NCBI GenBank assembly: GCA_913055735.1
Contig: CAJXKD010000001.1
Coordinates: 682,001 to 746,000 of the forward strand
Origin: an uncultured Rhodospirillales bacterium
Lineage (GTDB): Bacteria > Pseudomonadota > Alphaproteobacteria > Rhodospirillales > UBA2165
DNA: 64,000 nt
Direction: 5' to 3'
In this document: positions 1-8,466 of the stretch, piece after piece
How positions within the stretch are numbered: the stretch's first letter is position 1
How the letters are laid out: the number at the start of each line of letters is the position of its first letter
The notes under the pieces: model-generated
Database searches by the model: none
What the model was told of the DNA's origin: nothing
Seen by the model: only the letters and a program-made list of their open reading frames with translations
Position numbers and translations under genes: made by a program

Positions 1-1
1 C

Positions 2-451
2 GTCGTGCTGATCAACGGCGGTTCCGCATCCGCGTCGGAAATCGTTGCCGGCGCGCTTCAGGATCATCAGCGCGCGGTCATCCTCGGCACGAAATCCTTC
101 GGCAAGGGCTCCGTGCAAACCATCGTGCCGTTGGGACGTTATGGCGCCATGCGGCTGACGACGGCGCGCTACTACACGCCGTCAGGCCGCTCCATCCAGG
201 CCGTCGGGATCGATCCCGACATCGAGGTCGAACAGGCTCGAATAGAGGCCCTGACGCAACGTCAGACCCGGCACGAAGCCGACCTGCGGGGCGCCTTAAC
301 CAACGAGGAGCAGCCCGTATCGGACGAGGAGGATGGGGAAACCCCAGCGGCCACGAGCGAAGAACAGGCCCGATTGCAGGATTTTCAACTCCAGCGGGCT
401 CTCGATCTTTTGCGCGGAGTTTCGCTGTTTTCTCAGCGTTTGAAGGGATAG
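2..451 (+). CDS. ctpA: C-terminal processing peptidase (S41 family), 3' part only
   Basis: Only the last ~150 codons are in the window; the gene begins upstream. The visible part holds the S41 serine-lysine dyad: the motif GGSASASEI near the left edge carries the nucleophilic serine, and SFGKGSVQ about 25 residues later carries the general-base lysine. The family comprises periplasmic or exported proteases that trim C-termini of envelope proteins, usually with a PDZ domain, which would lie outside the window. After residue ~80 the tail is acidic and Glu/Gln-rich, typical of the variable C-terminus. The next gene, an envelope-associated deacetylase-like protein, follows after ~100 bp in the same direction. 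Confidence 0.93.
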   Translation, partial: VVLINGGSASASEIVAGALQDHQRAVILGTKSFGKGSVQTIVPLGRYGAMRLTTARYYTPSGRSIQAVGIDPDIEVEQARIEALTQRQTRHEADLRGALTNEEQPVSDEEDGETPAATSEEQARLQDFQLQRALDLLRGVSLFSQRLKG

Positions 452-552
452 ACGCCCCTCACCCACCCCTGGCCCAGCCATGGCCGGTCTTGAACGCGCG
501 GCAAATGAGCCCGATCTTCGTTAAAGCGACGTTCGCAATAAGACATTAGGCC

Positions 553-1944
553 ATGGCCGATACCGACATTGAGGAAGCGCCGCCGGAAGAGGCGGCCGGG
601 GACCCCGCTGACACGGCTGCAGACGACGCGGACGGCGAAAATGCCGCCGCTGAGGCCGCACCCGAGGGCGACGCGAACCCCGACGACGGCACCTCGGAAG
701 AGGCCGCCGGGGAGGATGGCGAGGCGGCCGCCGAAGGCTCCGACGATATACCCGCTGACGAGAGCTTCGAGGATCTCGCCTTCGATGACGAGGATGAGTT
801 CGACGAGGTCGACGACGAAGTCTTCGCCGAACGTAAGAGAAAGCTCATCCTCGTTGCCGGTAGCGCCGGCGGAACCATTGCCTTTCTTTTCCTCTTTATG
901 CTCGCCCTGTCCTTCGGCGGCGGCGATTATTCGCTCCGTGTAAGCGCAGATCTGCCGCCACGCAGCGCGGCGCTACAAGGCCGCGCGGCCCTCACCCCGG
1001 GCGCACGCGGCGACGGCATGAACCAAACCTTCGACGGTCCCACCGGATTGACCATCCCCGCCGTTGCCGCGACGGCCTTTTCCGGCGTTCCCGAAATCGA
1101 AAAAGGCGAGCCGCTGCGCCCGGCCCCGATCCGCGATATGGTCGAGGGCGGCCCGAACGGCCTGCTCCCCAAGGTTCCGCCGGATGGACGGATGCCGTGG
1201 AAAGTGTACGCCCGGCCCTTTGCCGGCGATTCCGAAAAGCCGAAAGTCGCGATCCTCATCAATGGCGTCGGGATGAGCCAAGCTGCGGCAATCGCCGCCA
1301 TCGAACAATTACCGCCGGGCGTTACCCTGTCGTTTGAACCCTATACCAGCGAGTTGAGCGAATGGGTGTCGCTGGCCCGCACGGCCGGACACGAGGTAAC
1401 GATCAATCTTCCCATGGAGCCGATCGATTTCCCGGCCATCGATCCGGGCCCCCTCGGTCTGTTCACAGATCTCGATGTCAAGCAACGTGAAGCCCGGCTC
1501 AGCACGATCCTCGGCCTCGCCACCGGCTACATCGGATTTGTCGCGACCCACGGATCATTGTTCGCCACAACCGATGAGGCATTAAAGCCGGTTCTCGAAG
1601 CGATACGCACGCGCGGCCTGGCCATTATCGACCCGGGCCTTCTCAGCAACAGCCGCGTTCTACCGCTTTCCGATGCCATTGGCCTGCCCAACGCAAGGGT
1701 CGACATGCACCTCGATACCGTGCCCTCGACCGAGGCCATTCAGGAAAAACTCAAGCAGCTCGAAGACATGGCGCGGGCCAAAGGCCGCGCCATCGCGATC
1801 GCGGAACCGTATCCGTTGACCATCAGGCTCCTCGCGGAATGGAGTATCGGACTCCCGCAAAAAAATCTTGAACTTGCGCCCGTCTCAGCGTTGGTTAAGG
1901 AACCGCCGGTTCCGGAGACGAAGGCCTCGGCGGAAGAAGGATAA
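553..1944 (+). CDS. Divergent polysaccharide deacetylase family protein (DUF610/YibQ-like), membrane-anchored
   Basis: 463 residues. Residues 1-92 are extremely acidic and Ala/Glu/Asp-rich. A basic RKRK then precedes one membrane helix at about 97-120, so the acidic part is probably cytoplasmic and the rest periplasmic. The divergent polysaccharide deacetylase fold runs from about residue 229 (KVAILINGVGMS) to about 445, with GHEVTINLPMEP and a GYIGFVATHGS block. Where many members have IDDLG this protein has INGVG, and the later DS motif reads DPG, so metal-dependent deacetylase chemistry is doubtful. The gene lies between ctpA and rppH on the same strand, an order I associate with alphaproteobacteria. 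Family assignment is good; the substrate is unknown. Confidence 0.85.
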   Translation: MADTDIEEAPPEEAAGDPADTAADDADGENAAAEAAPEGDANPDDGTSEEAAGEDGEAAAEGSDDIPADESFEDLAFDDEDEFDEVDDEVFAERKRKLILVAGSAGGTIAFLFLFMLALSFGGGDYSLRVSADLPPRSAALQGRAALTPGARGDGMNQTFDGPTGLTIPAVAATAFSGVPEIEKGEPLRPAPIRDMVEGGPNGLLPKVPPDGRMPWKVYARPFAGDSEKPKVAILINGVGMSQAAAIAAIEQLPPGVTLSFEPYTSELSEWVSLARTAGHEVTINLPMEPIDFPAIDPGPLGLFTDLDVKQREARLSTILGLATGYIGFVATHGSLFATTDEALKPVLEAIRTRGLAIIDPGLLSNSRVLPLSDAIGLPNARVDMHLDTVPSTEAIQEKLKQLEDMARAKGRAIAIAEPYPLTIRLLAEWSIGLPQKNLELAPVSALVKEPPVPETKASAEEG

Positions 1945-1980
1945 ACCGCCCCAATTTCGCACTACCGCGGGTAGCCGCCG

Positions 1981-2487
1981 ATGACGACCGATCCGCAGTC
2001 CCTCCCCTACCGCCCTTGCGTCGGTATTTTGCTGTTTAACGGAGACGGCAAAATATTCGTCGCCCAACGCATCGATCGCGACGAAGAAGCCTGGCAAATG
2101 CCGCAAGGCGGCATAGATAAGGGCGAGACGCCCGCCGACGCCGCTTTCCGCGAACTCGAGGAGGAAATCGGCACGGCGAACGCCGAGATCGTCGCCGAAT
2201 CCGAAAAATGGCTCGACTACGACCTGCCACCGGAATTGGTGGGCAAAGTCTGGAAAGGCCGCTACCGGGGTCAGACCCAGAAATGGTTCGCCATGCGCTT
2301 TACCGGGTCCGACGCGGATATCCGGATCGATGCCGTCGAGCACCCGGAATTCGATGCCTGGCAATGGGTTAGCGTCGACGACCTGGTTGATTTGATCGTC
2401 CCGTTCAAGCGCAATGTTTACGAGCAGATCGTAGATGAATTTCGCCGAATTATTGTGTCTGTTCGGAAGGCGAACAATAGCGTATGA
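1981..2487 (+). CDS. rppH: RNA pyrophosphohydrolase (Nudix)
   Basis: 168 residues, the usual size for RppH/NudH. It removes pyrophosphate from the 5' triphosphate end of mRNA and so opens the way for RNase E decay; diadenosine polyphosphates are an alternative substrate. The start [11 protein letters not shown] and the Nudix box at about residues 43-65 (GGIDKGET followed by RELEEEIG) are clear. The signature WMPQGG appears here as WQMPQGGID, and [12 protein letters not shown] is typical of RppH rather than other Nudix hydrolases. It starts 36 bp after the deacetylase-like gene. Confidence 0.95.
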   Translation: MTTDPQSLPYRPCVGILLFNGDGKIFVAQRIDRDEEAWQMPQGGIDKGETPADAAFRELEEEIGTANAEIVAESEKWLDYDLPPELVGKVWKGRYRGQTQKWFAMRFTGSDADIRIDAVEHPEFDAWQWVSVDDLVDLIVPFKRNVYEQIVDEFRRIIVSVRKANNSV

Positions 2488-2522
2488 TACGCGACGTTTC
2501 CGGCCTCTCCGGGAATGACCAC

Positions 2523-2538
2523 AACACTTGTAGGTGTT
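2523..2538. promoter_or_regulatory. Small inverted repeat in the rppH-korA gap
   Basis: The 251-bp gap between rppH and korA contains the inverted repeat AACAC-TTGTAG-GTGTT. It lies about 200 bp upstream of the korA start, far for an operator but possible if the promoter is distal. I cannot name a factor. A second short repeat, GGGA-TATG-TCCC, lies near 2566-2577. Nothing else in the gap looks coding. Confidence 0.2.
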
Positions 2539-2738
2539 TGATAATTTTAGCGAAACGCGGTTGGCGGGATATGTCCCGTGTGTTAAGAGGTTGGCTTCCG
2601 CGCGGGCCGAATTGAAAAGAGCCCACAACGATGCGATCCAGGGACCGTCACCCACTGAAGTTTTGCTGACCGTCTGAACTGGACGCGACACGGCGTGGCG
2701 GGCGTGTTGCGTTTGCGACTCATGAGGAGCCTGCGCCC

Positions 2739-4613
2739 ATGGAAGGCACAACGGCCATCCCTGTAAAAGAAGGCCAACGCGAAGAGATCGAAGACGTCGT
2801 CATCCGTTTTGCGGGTGACTCGGGCGACGGCATTCAGATCACCGGCGGTCAGTTCACGCTGACCACGGCACTCGCCGGCAACGACCTGGCGACCTTCCCC
2901 GACTTTCCAGCTGAAATTCGCGCCCCTGCGGGAACCACCTTCGGCGTTTCCGCGTTTCAGATTCATTTCGGTTCACGCGACATCAAGACCGCGGGCGATG
3001 CACCCGACGTCCTTGTCGCGCTCAACCCGGCAGCCTTGAAAGTCAATCTGCGCGATTTGCAGCCCGGCGGCCTGATCATCGCCGATAGCGGCGCCTTCAC
3101 CGATCGCAATCTGAAGAAGGCCGGCTTCACTGGCAATCCGTTGGAAGACGGCTCGCTCAGCAACTACCGTTTGATCACCGTCGACATCTCCAAAAACACA
3201 TTGGAGGCGGTCAAGCCGTTCGGCCTGTCGCAAAAGGAAGCGCTGCGCTGCAAAAACATGTGGACGCTCGGCCTCGTCTATTGGCTGTACGACCGCGACC
3301 GCAAGCCGACCGCCGACTGGCTGCGCGCCAAGTTCTCGGAACGCCCTGAAATCGCGGACGCCAACATTGCCGCCGTCGATGCGGGCCACGTGTTCGGCGA
3401 AGCATCCGAAGTGTCGGACGGCGGGCGCGCCTATACCGTCGCGCCGGCGGAAATTCAGCCGGGCCTCTATCGCACCGTGACCGGCATCCAGGCGACCGCC
3501 TGGGGGTTGGTGGCAGGCGCCCAAAGTGTCGGCTTGGATATATTTTTCGCGGGGTATCCCATTACGCCCGCATCGGCGGTGCTGCATACGCTGGCGCGCC
3601 TCAAGCAGTTCAATGTCATTACCTTCCAGGCCGAGGACGAGATCGCGGCGGTCTGCGCCGCCATTGGCGGATCCTATGCCGGCAAACTCGGTGTCACGGC
3701 AAGCTCGGGGCCGGGTGTCGCTCTTAAAGGCGAAGCCATCGGCCTCGCCATCTCGGTGGAGTTGCCGCTGGTCATCCTCAACGTGCAGCGCGCCGGTCCG
3801 TCGACAGGCATGCCCACCAAAACCGAACAATCGGATCTCTATCAGGCGGTATTCGGCCGCAATGCCGACAGCCCGCTGGCCGTTGTCGCGGCCCGTTCGC
3901 CCGCCGATTGCTTCGAAACGGCGATCGAGGCGGCGCGCCTTGCCACCAAATACATGACGCCGGTGATGTTTCTGACCGACGGCTATCTTGCCAACGCGTC
4001 CGAACCGTGGCTGATCCCCGATGCCGACACGCTGGAGCGGACTCCGGTCAACTTCCATACCGATCCAGACGGGTTCCACCCTTTCCTGCGTGACGAAAAA
4101 ACCCTGGCCCGCGCCTGGGCGATCCCCGGCACGCCGGGATTGATGCACCGGATCGGCGGCATCGAGAAATCATACGAGACGGGAAACATCTCGTACGAGC
4201 CGGAAAACCATCAGAAGATGACCGATACCCGGCGCAACAAGATTCTCAACATCGCCAACGACATTCCCGAGCAAACCGTGGAAGTGGGAACCGAGGGCGG
4301 CAAGGTAGCCGTCGTCGGGTGGGGGTCCACCTATGGTCCCATCAACCGGGCGGTCAATGTGTTGCGCAATGACGGGCTCGACGTCTCTCACATTCATCTC
4401 CGCCACATCTGGCCGTTGCCGCGCAACCTCGGCGATCTGCTGCGGTCCTACGACCATGTCATCATCCCCGAAATGAACACGGGCCAATTGGTGACGGTTC
4501 TGCGCAGCGAATATCTGATCGACGCGAAAGGCCTCAACAAGGTCTCGGGTCAGCCGTTCAAGGTTACCGAGATCGTTAGTGCCGTACGCGACCATCTGGA
4601 GGCACACAAATGA
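2739..4613 (+). CDS. korA: 2-oxoglutarate:ferredoxin oxidoreductase, alpha subunit (gamma-alpha fusion)
   Basis: 624 residues. The N-terminal ~190 residues are the gamma domain (IRFAGDSGDGIQITGG at about 22-37), fused to the alpha pyrimidine-binding domain (GYPITPASAVLHTLARL from about 270; QRAGPSTGMPTKTEQSD around 350). This is the two-subunit KorAB layout of actinobacteria and several alphaproteobacteria. The enzyme converts 2-oxoglutarate and CoA to succinyl-CoA and CO2, reducing ferredoxin, and can run in reverse in CO2 fixation. GAGGAG upstream of the ATG supports the start. The stop overlaps the korB start. Close homologues act on other 2-oxoacids, so the substrate is inferred from the KorA-like architecture. 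No ferredoxin gene is nearby. Confidence 0.9.
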   Translation: MEGTTAIPVKEGQREEIEDVVIRFAGDSGDGIQITGGQFTLTTALAGNDLATFPDFPAEIRAPAGTTFGVSAFQIHFGSRDIKTAGDAPDVLVALNPAALKVNLRDLQPGGLIIADSGAFTDRNLKKAGFTGNPLEDGSLSNYRLITVDISKNTLEAVKPFGLSQKEALRCKNMWTLGLVYWLYDRDRKPTADWLRAKFSERPEIADANIAAVDAGHVFGEASEVSDGGRAYTVAPAEIQPGLYRTVTGIQATAWGLVAGAQSVGLDIFFAGYPITPASAVLHTLARLKQFNVITFQAEDEIAAVCAAIGGSYAGKLGVTASSGPGVALKGEAIGLAISVELPLVILNVQRAGPSTGMPTKTEQSDLYQAVFGRNADSPLAVVAARSPADCFETAIEAARLATKYMTPVMFLTDGYLANASEPWLIPDADTLERTPVNFHTDPDGFHPFLRDEKTLARAWAIPGTPGLMHRIGGIEKSYETGNISYEPENHQKMTDTRRNKILNIANDIPEQTVEVGTEGGKVAVVGWGSTYGPINRAVNVLRNDGLDVSHIHLRHIWPLPRNLGDLLRSYDHVIIPEMNTGQLVTVLRSEYLIDAKGLNKVSGQPFKVTEIVSAVRDHLEAHK

Positions 4614-5635
4614 ACGTCGCCACCCAACCGGAAAAACTGACCGCCAAGGACTACGCATCGGACCAGGAAGTCCGCTGGTGCCCCGGGTGCGGCGACTATG
4701 CCATCGTGCGCGCCATGCAGAAGACGCTTGCCGATCTTCAATCACCGCCGGAAAAAACCGTCTTCATTTCCGGCATCGGCTGCGCGGCGCGTTTCCCCTA
4801 CTACATGGCGACTTACGGCTTCCACACCATTCATGGACGCGCAGCCGCGTTCGCGACAGGCACGAAGCTTGCCAATCCCGATCTCGACGTTTGGGTGATT
4901 TCGGGCGACGGCGATGCCTTGTCCATCGGCGGCAACCACTTGCTGCATGTGCTGCGCCGCAACGTCAACCTGCAGTACATCCTGTTCAACAACGAGATTT
5001 ACGGTCTTACCAAAGGGCAGTATTCACCGACCTCGCGGGTCGGTACGCGCTCTCCGTCGACGCCGCTCGGCTCCGTCGATAAGCCGGTCTCGGCGACGGC
5101 GTATGCGCTCGGCTGCGGCGCGCGATTCATCGCCCGCTCGGTGGATTCCCTGCAAAAACATTTGCCGGAAATGTTCGCCCGTGCACACGCCCATCACGGT
5201 GCGTCCTTCGTCGAGGTGTTTCAGAACTGCATCGTCTACAACGACGGCGTCTATGATTCCTTCACGGACAAGAGTGTCGCCGCCGACAATCAGCTTCTTG
5301 TCGAACATGGCAAACCGATGCTGTTCGGCAAGGAAAACAACAAGGGTATCCGTCTTGACCCGGCGACCTTGAAGCTCGAGGTCGTCACCCTCGGCGAGAA
5401 CGGCATCACCGCCAGCGATATTTTGGTCCATGACGAAAAGAACAAGCTGATCGCGTCGTTGCTGATCGAGATGGAACAGCCCACCTTCCCGGTTGCCTTG
5501 GGCGTGCTTTATTGCGACCCCACGACAACCTACGAAGACGGTGTGACGGCTCAAATCGAGCAGCAGAAGACCAAATCGGGTCCGGCCAATCTCAATGATC
5601 TGTTGCGCAGCGGACCGACCTGGACAGTTGATTAA
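4610..5635 (+). CDS. korB: 2-oxoglutarate:ferredoxin oxidoreductase, beta subunit (TPP-binding)
   Basis: 341 residues. The catalytic subunit carries thiamine diphosphate and a 4Fe-4S cluster. WCPGCGDYAIVRAMQ at about 24-38 supplies the first cysteines. The TPP motif begins at GDGDALSIGGNH (about 103-114) and ends in NNEIYGLTKGQYSPTS (about 128-143). The last third is variable. The ATG overlaps the korA stop (ATGA), so the two chains are translationally coupled, as expected for a 1:1 complex. Confidence 0.92.
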   Translation: MNVATQPEKLTAKDYASDQEVRWCPGCGDYAIVRAMQKTLADLQSPPEKTVFISGIGCAARFPYYMATYGFHTIHGRAAAFATGTKLANPDLDVWVISGDGDALSIGGNHLLHVLRRNVNLQYILFNNEIYGLTKGQYSPTSRVGTRSPSTPLGSVDKPVSATAYALGCGARFIARSVDSLQKHLPEMFARAHAHHGASFVEVFQNCIVYNDGVYDSFTDKSVAADNQLLVEHGKPMLFGKENNKGIRLDPATLKLEVVTLGENGITASDILVHDEKNKLIASLLIEMEQPTFPVALGVLYCDPTTTYEDGVTAQIEQQKTKSGPANLNDLLRSGPTWTVD

Positions 5636-5704
5636 GCGGCCGGCCGCCCCAACCTAAAGTCCATCCATACCGCTCTCCCTCGTATTCCCGGAACGGCGTG
5701 TTTG

Positions 5705-6532
5705 ATGGTTGAACGCAACTTAATCGGCCGCATTTTCTACCTTGCCTGCTTCGCTGTGGCGCTGGCCCTCTCCGCACCCGTGCGTGCGGCGGACGTGCCA
5801 AGCGCGCCGTTCCGAACTTTCCAGGATTGTGCGACCTGCCCCGAACTGGTGACGGTGCCGCGGGGCAGTTTCATCATGGGCTCCACGGACGGTGTCCGCA
5901 AAAAGGAGCAACCCGCTCACCGGGTGACCATATCCCATCGGTTCGCCCTCGGACGCTACGAAGTCACCTTCGACGAATGGGACGCATGTTACGCCGACGG
6001 CGGCTGTTCCAATCCCGCCTTCGACCGCGATTGGGGCCGCGGCAAGCTCCCGGTGATCAATGTGACCTACGCCGATACCCAGGAGTATTTCGCCTGGATC
6101 AGCCGTAAGACGGGCGAAACCTATCGGCTGCCCTCCGAGGCGGAATGGGAATATGCCGCCCGCGCCGGCGCGCGCACCGGCTATTGGTGGGGCGATAAGA
6201 TGATCGACGGCTGGGCCAACTGCCGCGGATGCGGCACCGAGTGGAGCGGCGTGAAAACAGCACCTGTCGGCAGCTTTCAGCCGAGCCCCTGGGGTCTCTA
6301 TGACATGCATGGCAACGTTCTGGAATTCGTTGCCGACTGTTGGCATGACAGCCATGTCGGCGCGCCCGAAGACGGCACGGCGCGCGCCGACGGTCCGTGT
6401 ACGAGCAAGGTCGTCAAGGGCGGGGCCTGGTATTACCTGTCCAACCTGTCCCGTGCTGCAACGCGTTTCCGCAACGACAATCGTGTCTACAGCTATTTCA
6501 TCGGTTTCCGGGTGCTACGCGAGATCAAATAG
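5705..6532 (+). CDS. Exported formylglycine-generating-enzyme/SUMF1-domain protein
   Basis: 275 residues from the ATG at 5705; a TTG lies one codon earlier. Residues 1-28 form a signal peptide ending near VRAADVP. The FGE-sulfatase (SUMF1) domain fills the rest: VPRGSFIMGS at about 56, a YEVTFDEWDACYADGG block, RLPSEAEWEYAARAG, LYDMHGNVLEFVADCW, and the closing GFRVL. This fold includes true formylglycine-generating enzymes and many non-catalytic proteins. The domain is cysteine-rich (CATCPE, CRGCG), but no sulfatase gene is nearby, so substrate and even catalysis are open. It follows korB by 69 bp and could share its transcript. Confidence 0.82.
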   Translation: MVERNLIGRIFYLACFAVALALSAPVRAADVPSAPFRTFQDCATCPELVTVPRGSFIMGSTDGVRKKEQPAHRVTISHRFALGRYEVTFDEWDACYADGGCSNPAFDRDWGRGKLPVINVTYADTQEYFAWISRKTGETYRLPSEAEWEYAARAGARTGYWWGDKMIDGWANCRGCGTEWSGVKTAPVGSFQPSPWGLYDMHGNVLEFVADCWHDSHVGAPEDGTARADGPCTSKVVKGGAWYYLSNLSRAATRFRNDNRVYSYFIGFRVLREIK

Positions 6533-6541
6533 CGTAACGCG

Positions 6542-6982
6542 TTAGGGATGTCCGGACCCCGGCACCCATCCTGCCGGTGCCAGTTCGAACCCTTCGAACG
6601 TAAAAGCGGGCGACACCGTGCAGCCCACGAGCGTCCAATCCCCGAGACTACGGGCCGACTGCCAGGCATAAGGAGCCAAGGAAACCTGGGGGGTTTCCCC
6701 CCGCGCTAAATCGGCCCCGAGTTTATGACGTATGACGTCGACGCCCTGATCCGAAACGCTGAGTTCCAATGGCGCACCGGCGTAATAGTGCCACTGTTCC
6801 ACCGCATCGACCCGATGCCAGGCCGACACTTCCCCCTCCTGGAGCAAATAGAAGATCGCGGTCACGGCACCCCGTTCACCCGCCTCGGGGGCGCGGAAGG
6901 TCTCACGGTAATGTCCGCCTTCGGGGTGCGGCTGAAGATCGAGATGACGGATGATCTCAATGGCGCTCGACATGGACATCAT
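6542..6982 (-). CDS. Cupin protein, DUF985 family
   Basis: 146 residues at most, with in-frame ATGs at 6982, 6979 and 6973; GGGAG five bases before 6982 favours the first. The DUF985 pattern is plain: HPEGGHYRETFR, a TAIFYLL strand, SAWHRVDAVEQWHYYAG with the cupin histidines, and LAPYAWQSA. The biochemical role of the family is poorly known; a small-molecule isomerase or sensing role has been suggested from the fold. It converges with the SUMF1-like gene with 9 bp between stops. Confidence 0.85.
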   Translation of the reverse strand: MMSMSSAIEIIRHLDLQPHPEGGHYRETFRAPEAGERGAVTAIFYLLQEGEVSAWHRVDAVEQWHYYAGAPLELSVSDQGVDVIRHKLGADLARGETPQVSLAPYAWQSARSLGDWTLVGCTVSPAFTFEGFELAPAGWVPGSGHP

Positions 6983-7090
6983 GACGGCTCCCTTGGTTCG
7001 TTGAAATGTCTACTCTCCGGCATACAAGATCGAACGCGGTGCCGCAACGGGAACACCATCGATTAAGAGCCGTTGTGGTAAACTGTCGCT

Positions 7091-7813
7091 ATGTGGCTGG
7101 ATGTTGTCGATTTGCGGGATTTCTATGCGTCACCCCTTGGGCGGGTGACGCGGCGGATGATCCTGCGGGAGCTACGCCGAGACTGGCCCGATACGTCCGG
7201 CCAAACCGTTGTCGGCCTGGGGTTCGCGACACCGTACCTGAGCCCCTTTCGAATGGATGGCGCGCGGGTGATTGCCGCCATGCCGGCCTCCCAAGGCGTT
7301 TTGCATTGGCCCGCTGACAGTCCTGGACAAACTATCCTGACGGACGAGATCGAGCTTCCCTTGCCCGACTTGTCCGTGGACCGGCTGATCATGGTCCATG
7401 CCTTGGAGTCCGCCGAGCAGGTCCGCCCCTTGATGCGCGAGATCTGGCGCGTCCTGGCGGGCAACGGGCGGTTGATGGTAATCGTTCCCAACCGGCGCGG
7501 CATCTGGGCACGGCTCGAACGGACCCCATTCGGCAACGGCCGTCCCTATTCCACCGGCCAGCTGACCCGCCTTCTCCGGGATAGTATGTTCACGCCCATT
7601 TCCACGTCTGCCGCTCTGTACATGCCGCCCGGACGGTCCCGCATGCTGCTGCATTCGGCGAACGCCTGGGAGAAACTGGGACAACGTTGGTTCAAGGCGG
7701 TCGGCGGCGTCGTGATGATCGAAGCCAGTAAGCAGATTTATGCCGCAACCCCAGGGCTGGAAGTCGCGCGCAAACGGCGCCGCGTGGTGATCAAAAATCA
7801 GGAAGCAAGTTAG
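7091..7813 (+). CDS. SAM-dependent methyltransferase (class I, type 11-like)
   Basis: 240 residues. The cofactor-binding loop is the divergent VVGLGFATPYLSPF at about 37-50. The acidic second strand leads into LPDLSVDRLIMVHALE and LMREIWRVLAGNGRLMVIVPNR, which is typical of methyltransferase 11 domains. The C-terminal ~80 residues (RLLRDSMFTPISTSAALYMPPG) match the alphaproteobacterial family often found beside metW or the glyoxalase II gene. Substrate unknown. The gene converges on metW and the 3' ends overlap by 4 bp. Confidence 0.82.
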   Translation: MWLDVVDLRDFYASPLGRVTRRMILRELRRDWPDTSGQTVVGLGFATPYLSPFRMDGARVIAAMPASQGVLHWPADSPGQTILTDEIELPLPDLSVDRLIMVHALESAEQVRPLMREIWRVLAGNGRLMVIVPNRRGIWARLERTPFGNGRPYSTGQLTRLLRDSMFTPISTSAALYMPPGRSRMLLHSANAWEKLGQRWFKAVGGVVMIEASKQIYAATPGLEVARKRRRVVIKNQEAS

Positions 7814-8463
7814 CGCTTCGCAGCGCCGCGGTTGAGCAGAAAGACCCCCTGCTCACCGATCAAATTGGCAAAAAACATGCTGGAGCCGATGCCCCGCGCG
7901 CGGCCGTCGTAGCCGACCGTGATACTGCGCTCGATGGTGATGCCCATTTCGTCGCACAGGATGATGAAATCCTTGATGGTGCAGAAATGGATGTTGGGCG
8001 TCTCGTACCACTCATAGGGCAGCACGTCGGTTTGCGGCATGCGACCGTGCAGCAGCAGCGACAGGCGCATGCGCCAATGGGCGAAGTTCGGGAACGAGAC
8101 GATGGCCCGGTTGCCGATCCGCAGCAAATTTTCCAGCACGGTACGCGGCTCCCGGGTCGCCTGTAGCGTTTGGCTCAGGATCACATAATCGAAACTATCC
8201 GTCGGATAATCGTCCAGATCCGTATCCGCGTCGCCCTGGATCACCGAAAGCCCCCGCGAGACGCAGGCATTCACACCGTCGCGGGAAATCTCGATCCCCC
8301 GGCCGTCCACCTGCTTGTTGTGCACCAGGTGATACAAGAGCGCGCCGTCGCCGCAGCCGACGTCCAACACCCGCGAATTGGGGTCCACCATATCGGCAAT
8401 AACCCGTAGGTCGACGCGGATTTCATCGTTTCGAGTGCCGGGCTCTTGACGTACGTCGTTCAT
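7810..8463 (-). CDS. metW: Methionine biosynthesis protein MetW
   Basis: 217 residues with the class I methyltransferase motif VLDVGCGDGALLYHLV at about 34-49, then GIEIS and the MetW block FDYVILSQTLQATREP. MetW partners MetX; together they produce the O-acylhomoserine used for methionine synthesis in many proteobacteria, and MetW appears to activate MetX. It starts 3 bp after the metX stop, so the two are one operon (metX-metW). Confidence 0.93.
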   Translation of the reverse strand: MNDVRQEPGTRNDEIRVDLRVIADMVDPNSRVLDVGCGDGALLYHLVHNKQVDGRGIEISRDGVNACVSRGLSVIQGDADTDLDDYPTDSFDYVILSQTLQATREPRTVLENLLRIGNRAIVSFPNFAHWRMRLSLLLHGRMPQTDVLPYEWYETPNIHFCTIKDFIILCDEMGITIERSITVGYDGRARGIGSSMFFANLIGEQGVFLLNRGAAKR

Positions 8464-8466
8464 GGA

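Noticed and set aside
2534..2677. 47-codon plus frame starting GTG in the rppH-korA gap
   Set aside because: No ribosome binding site and no recognisable sequence; helical look is not enough.
1885..2751. 288-codon open frame on the minus strand
   Set aside because: Antisense shadow of rppH and its flanks; the rppH frame has complete Nudix motifs and this frame has none.
5636..5647. 12-bp palindrome GCGGCCGGCCGC after korB
   Set aside because: Self-complementary GC run with no loop or T-run, common by chance at this G+C.
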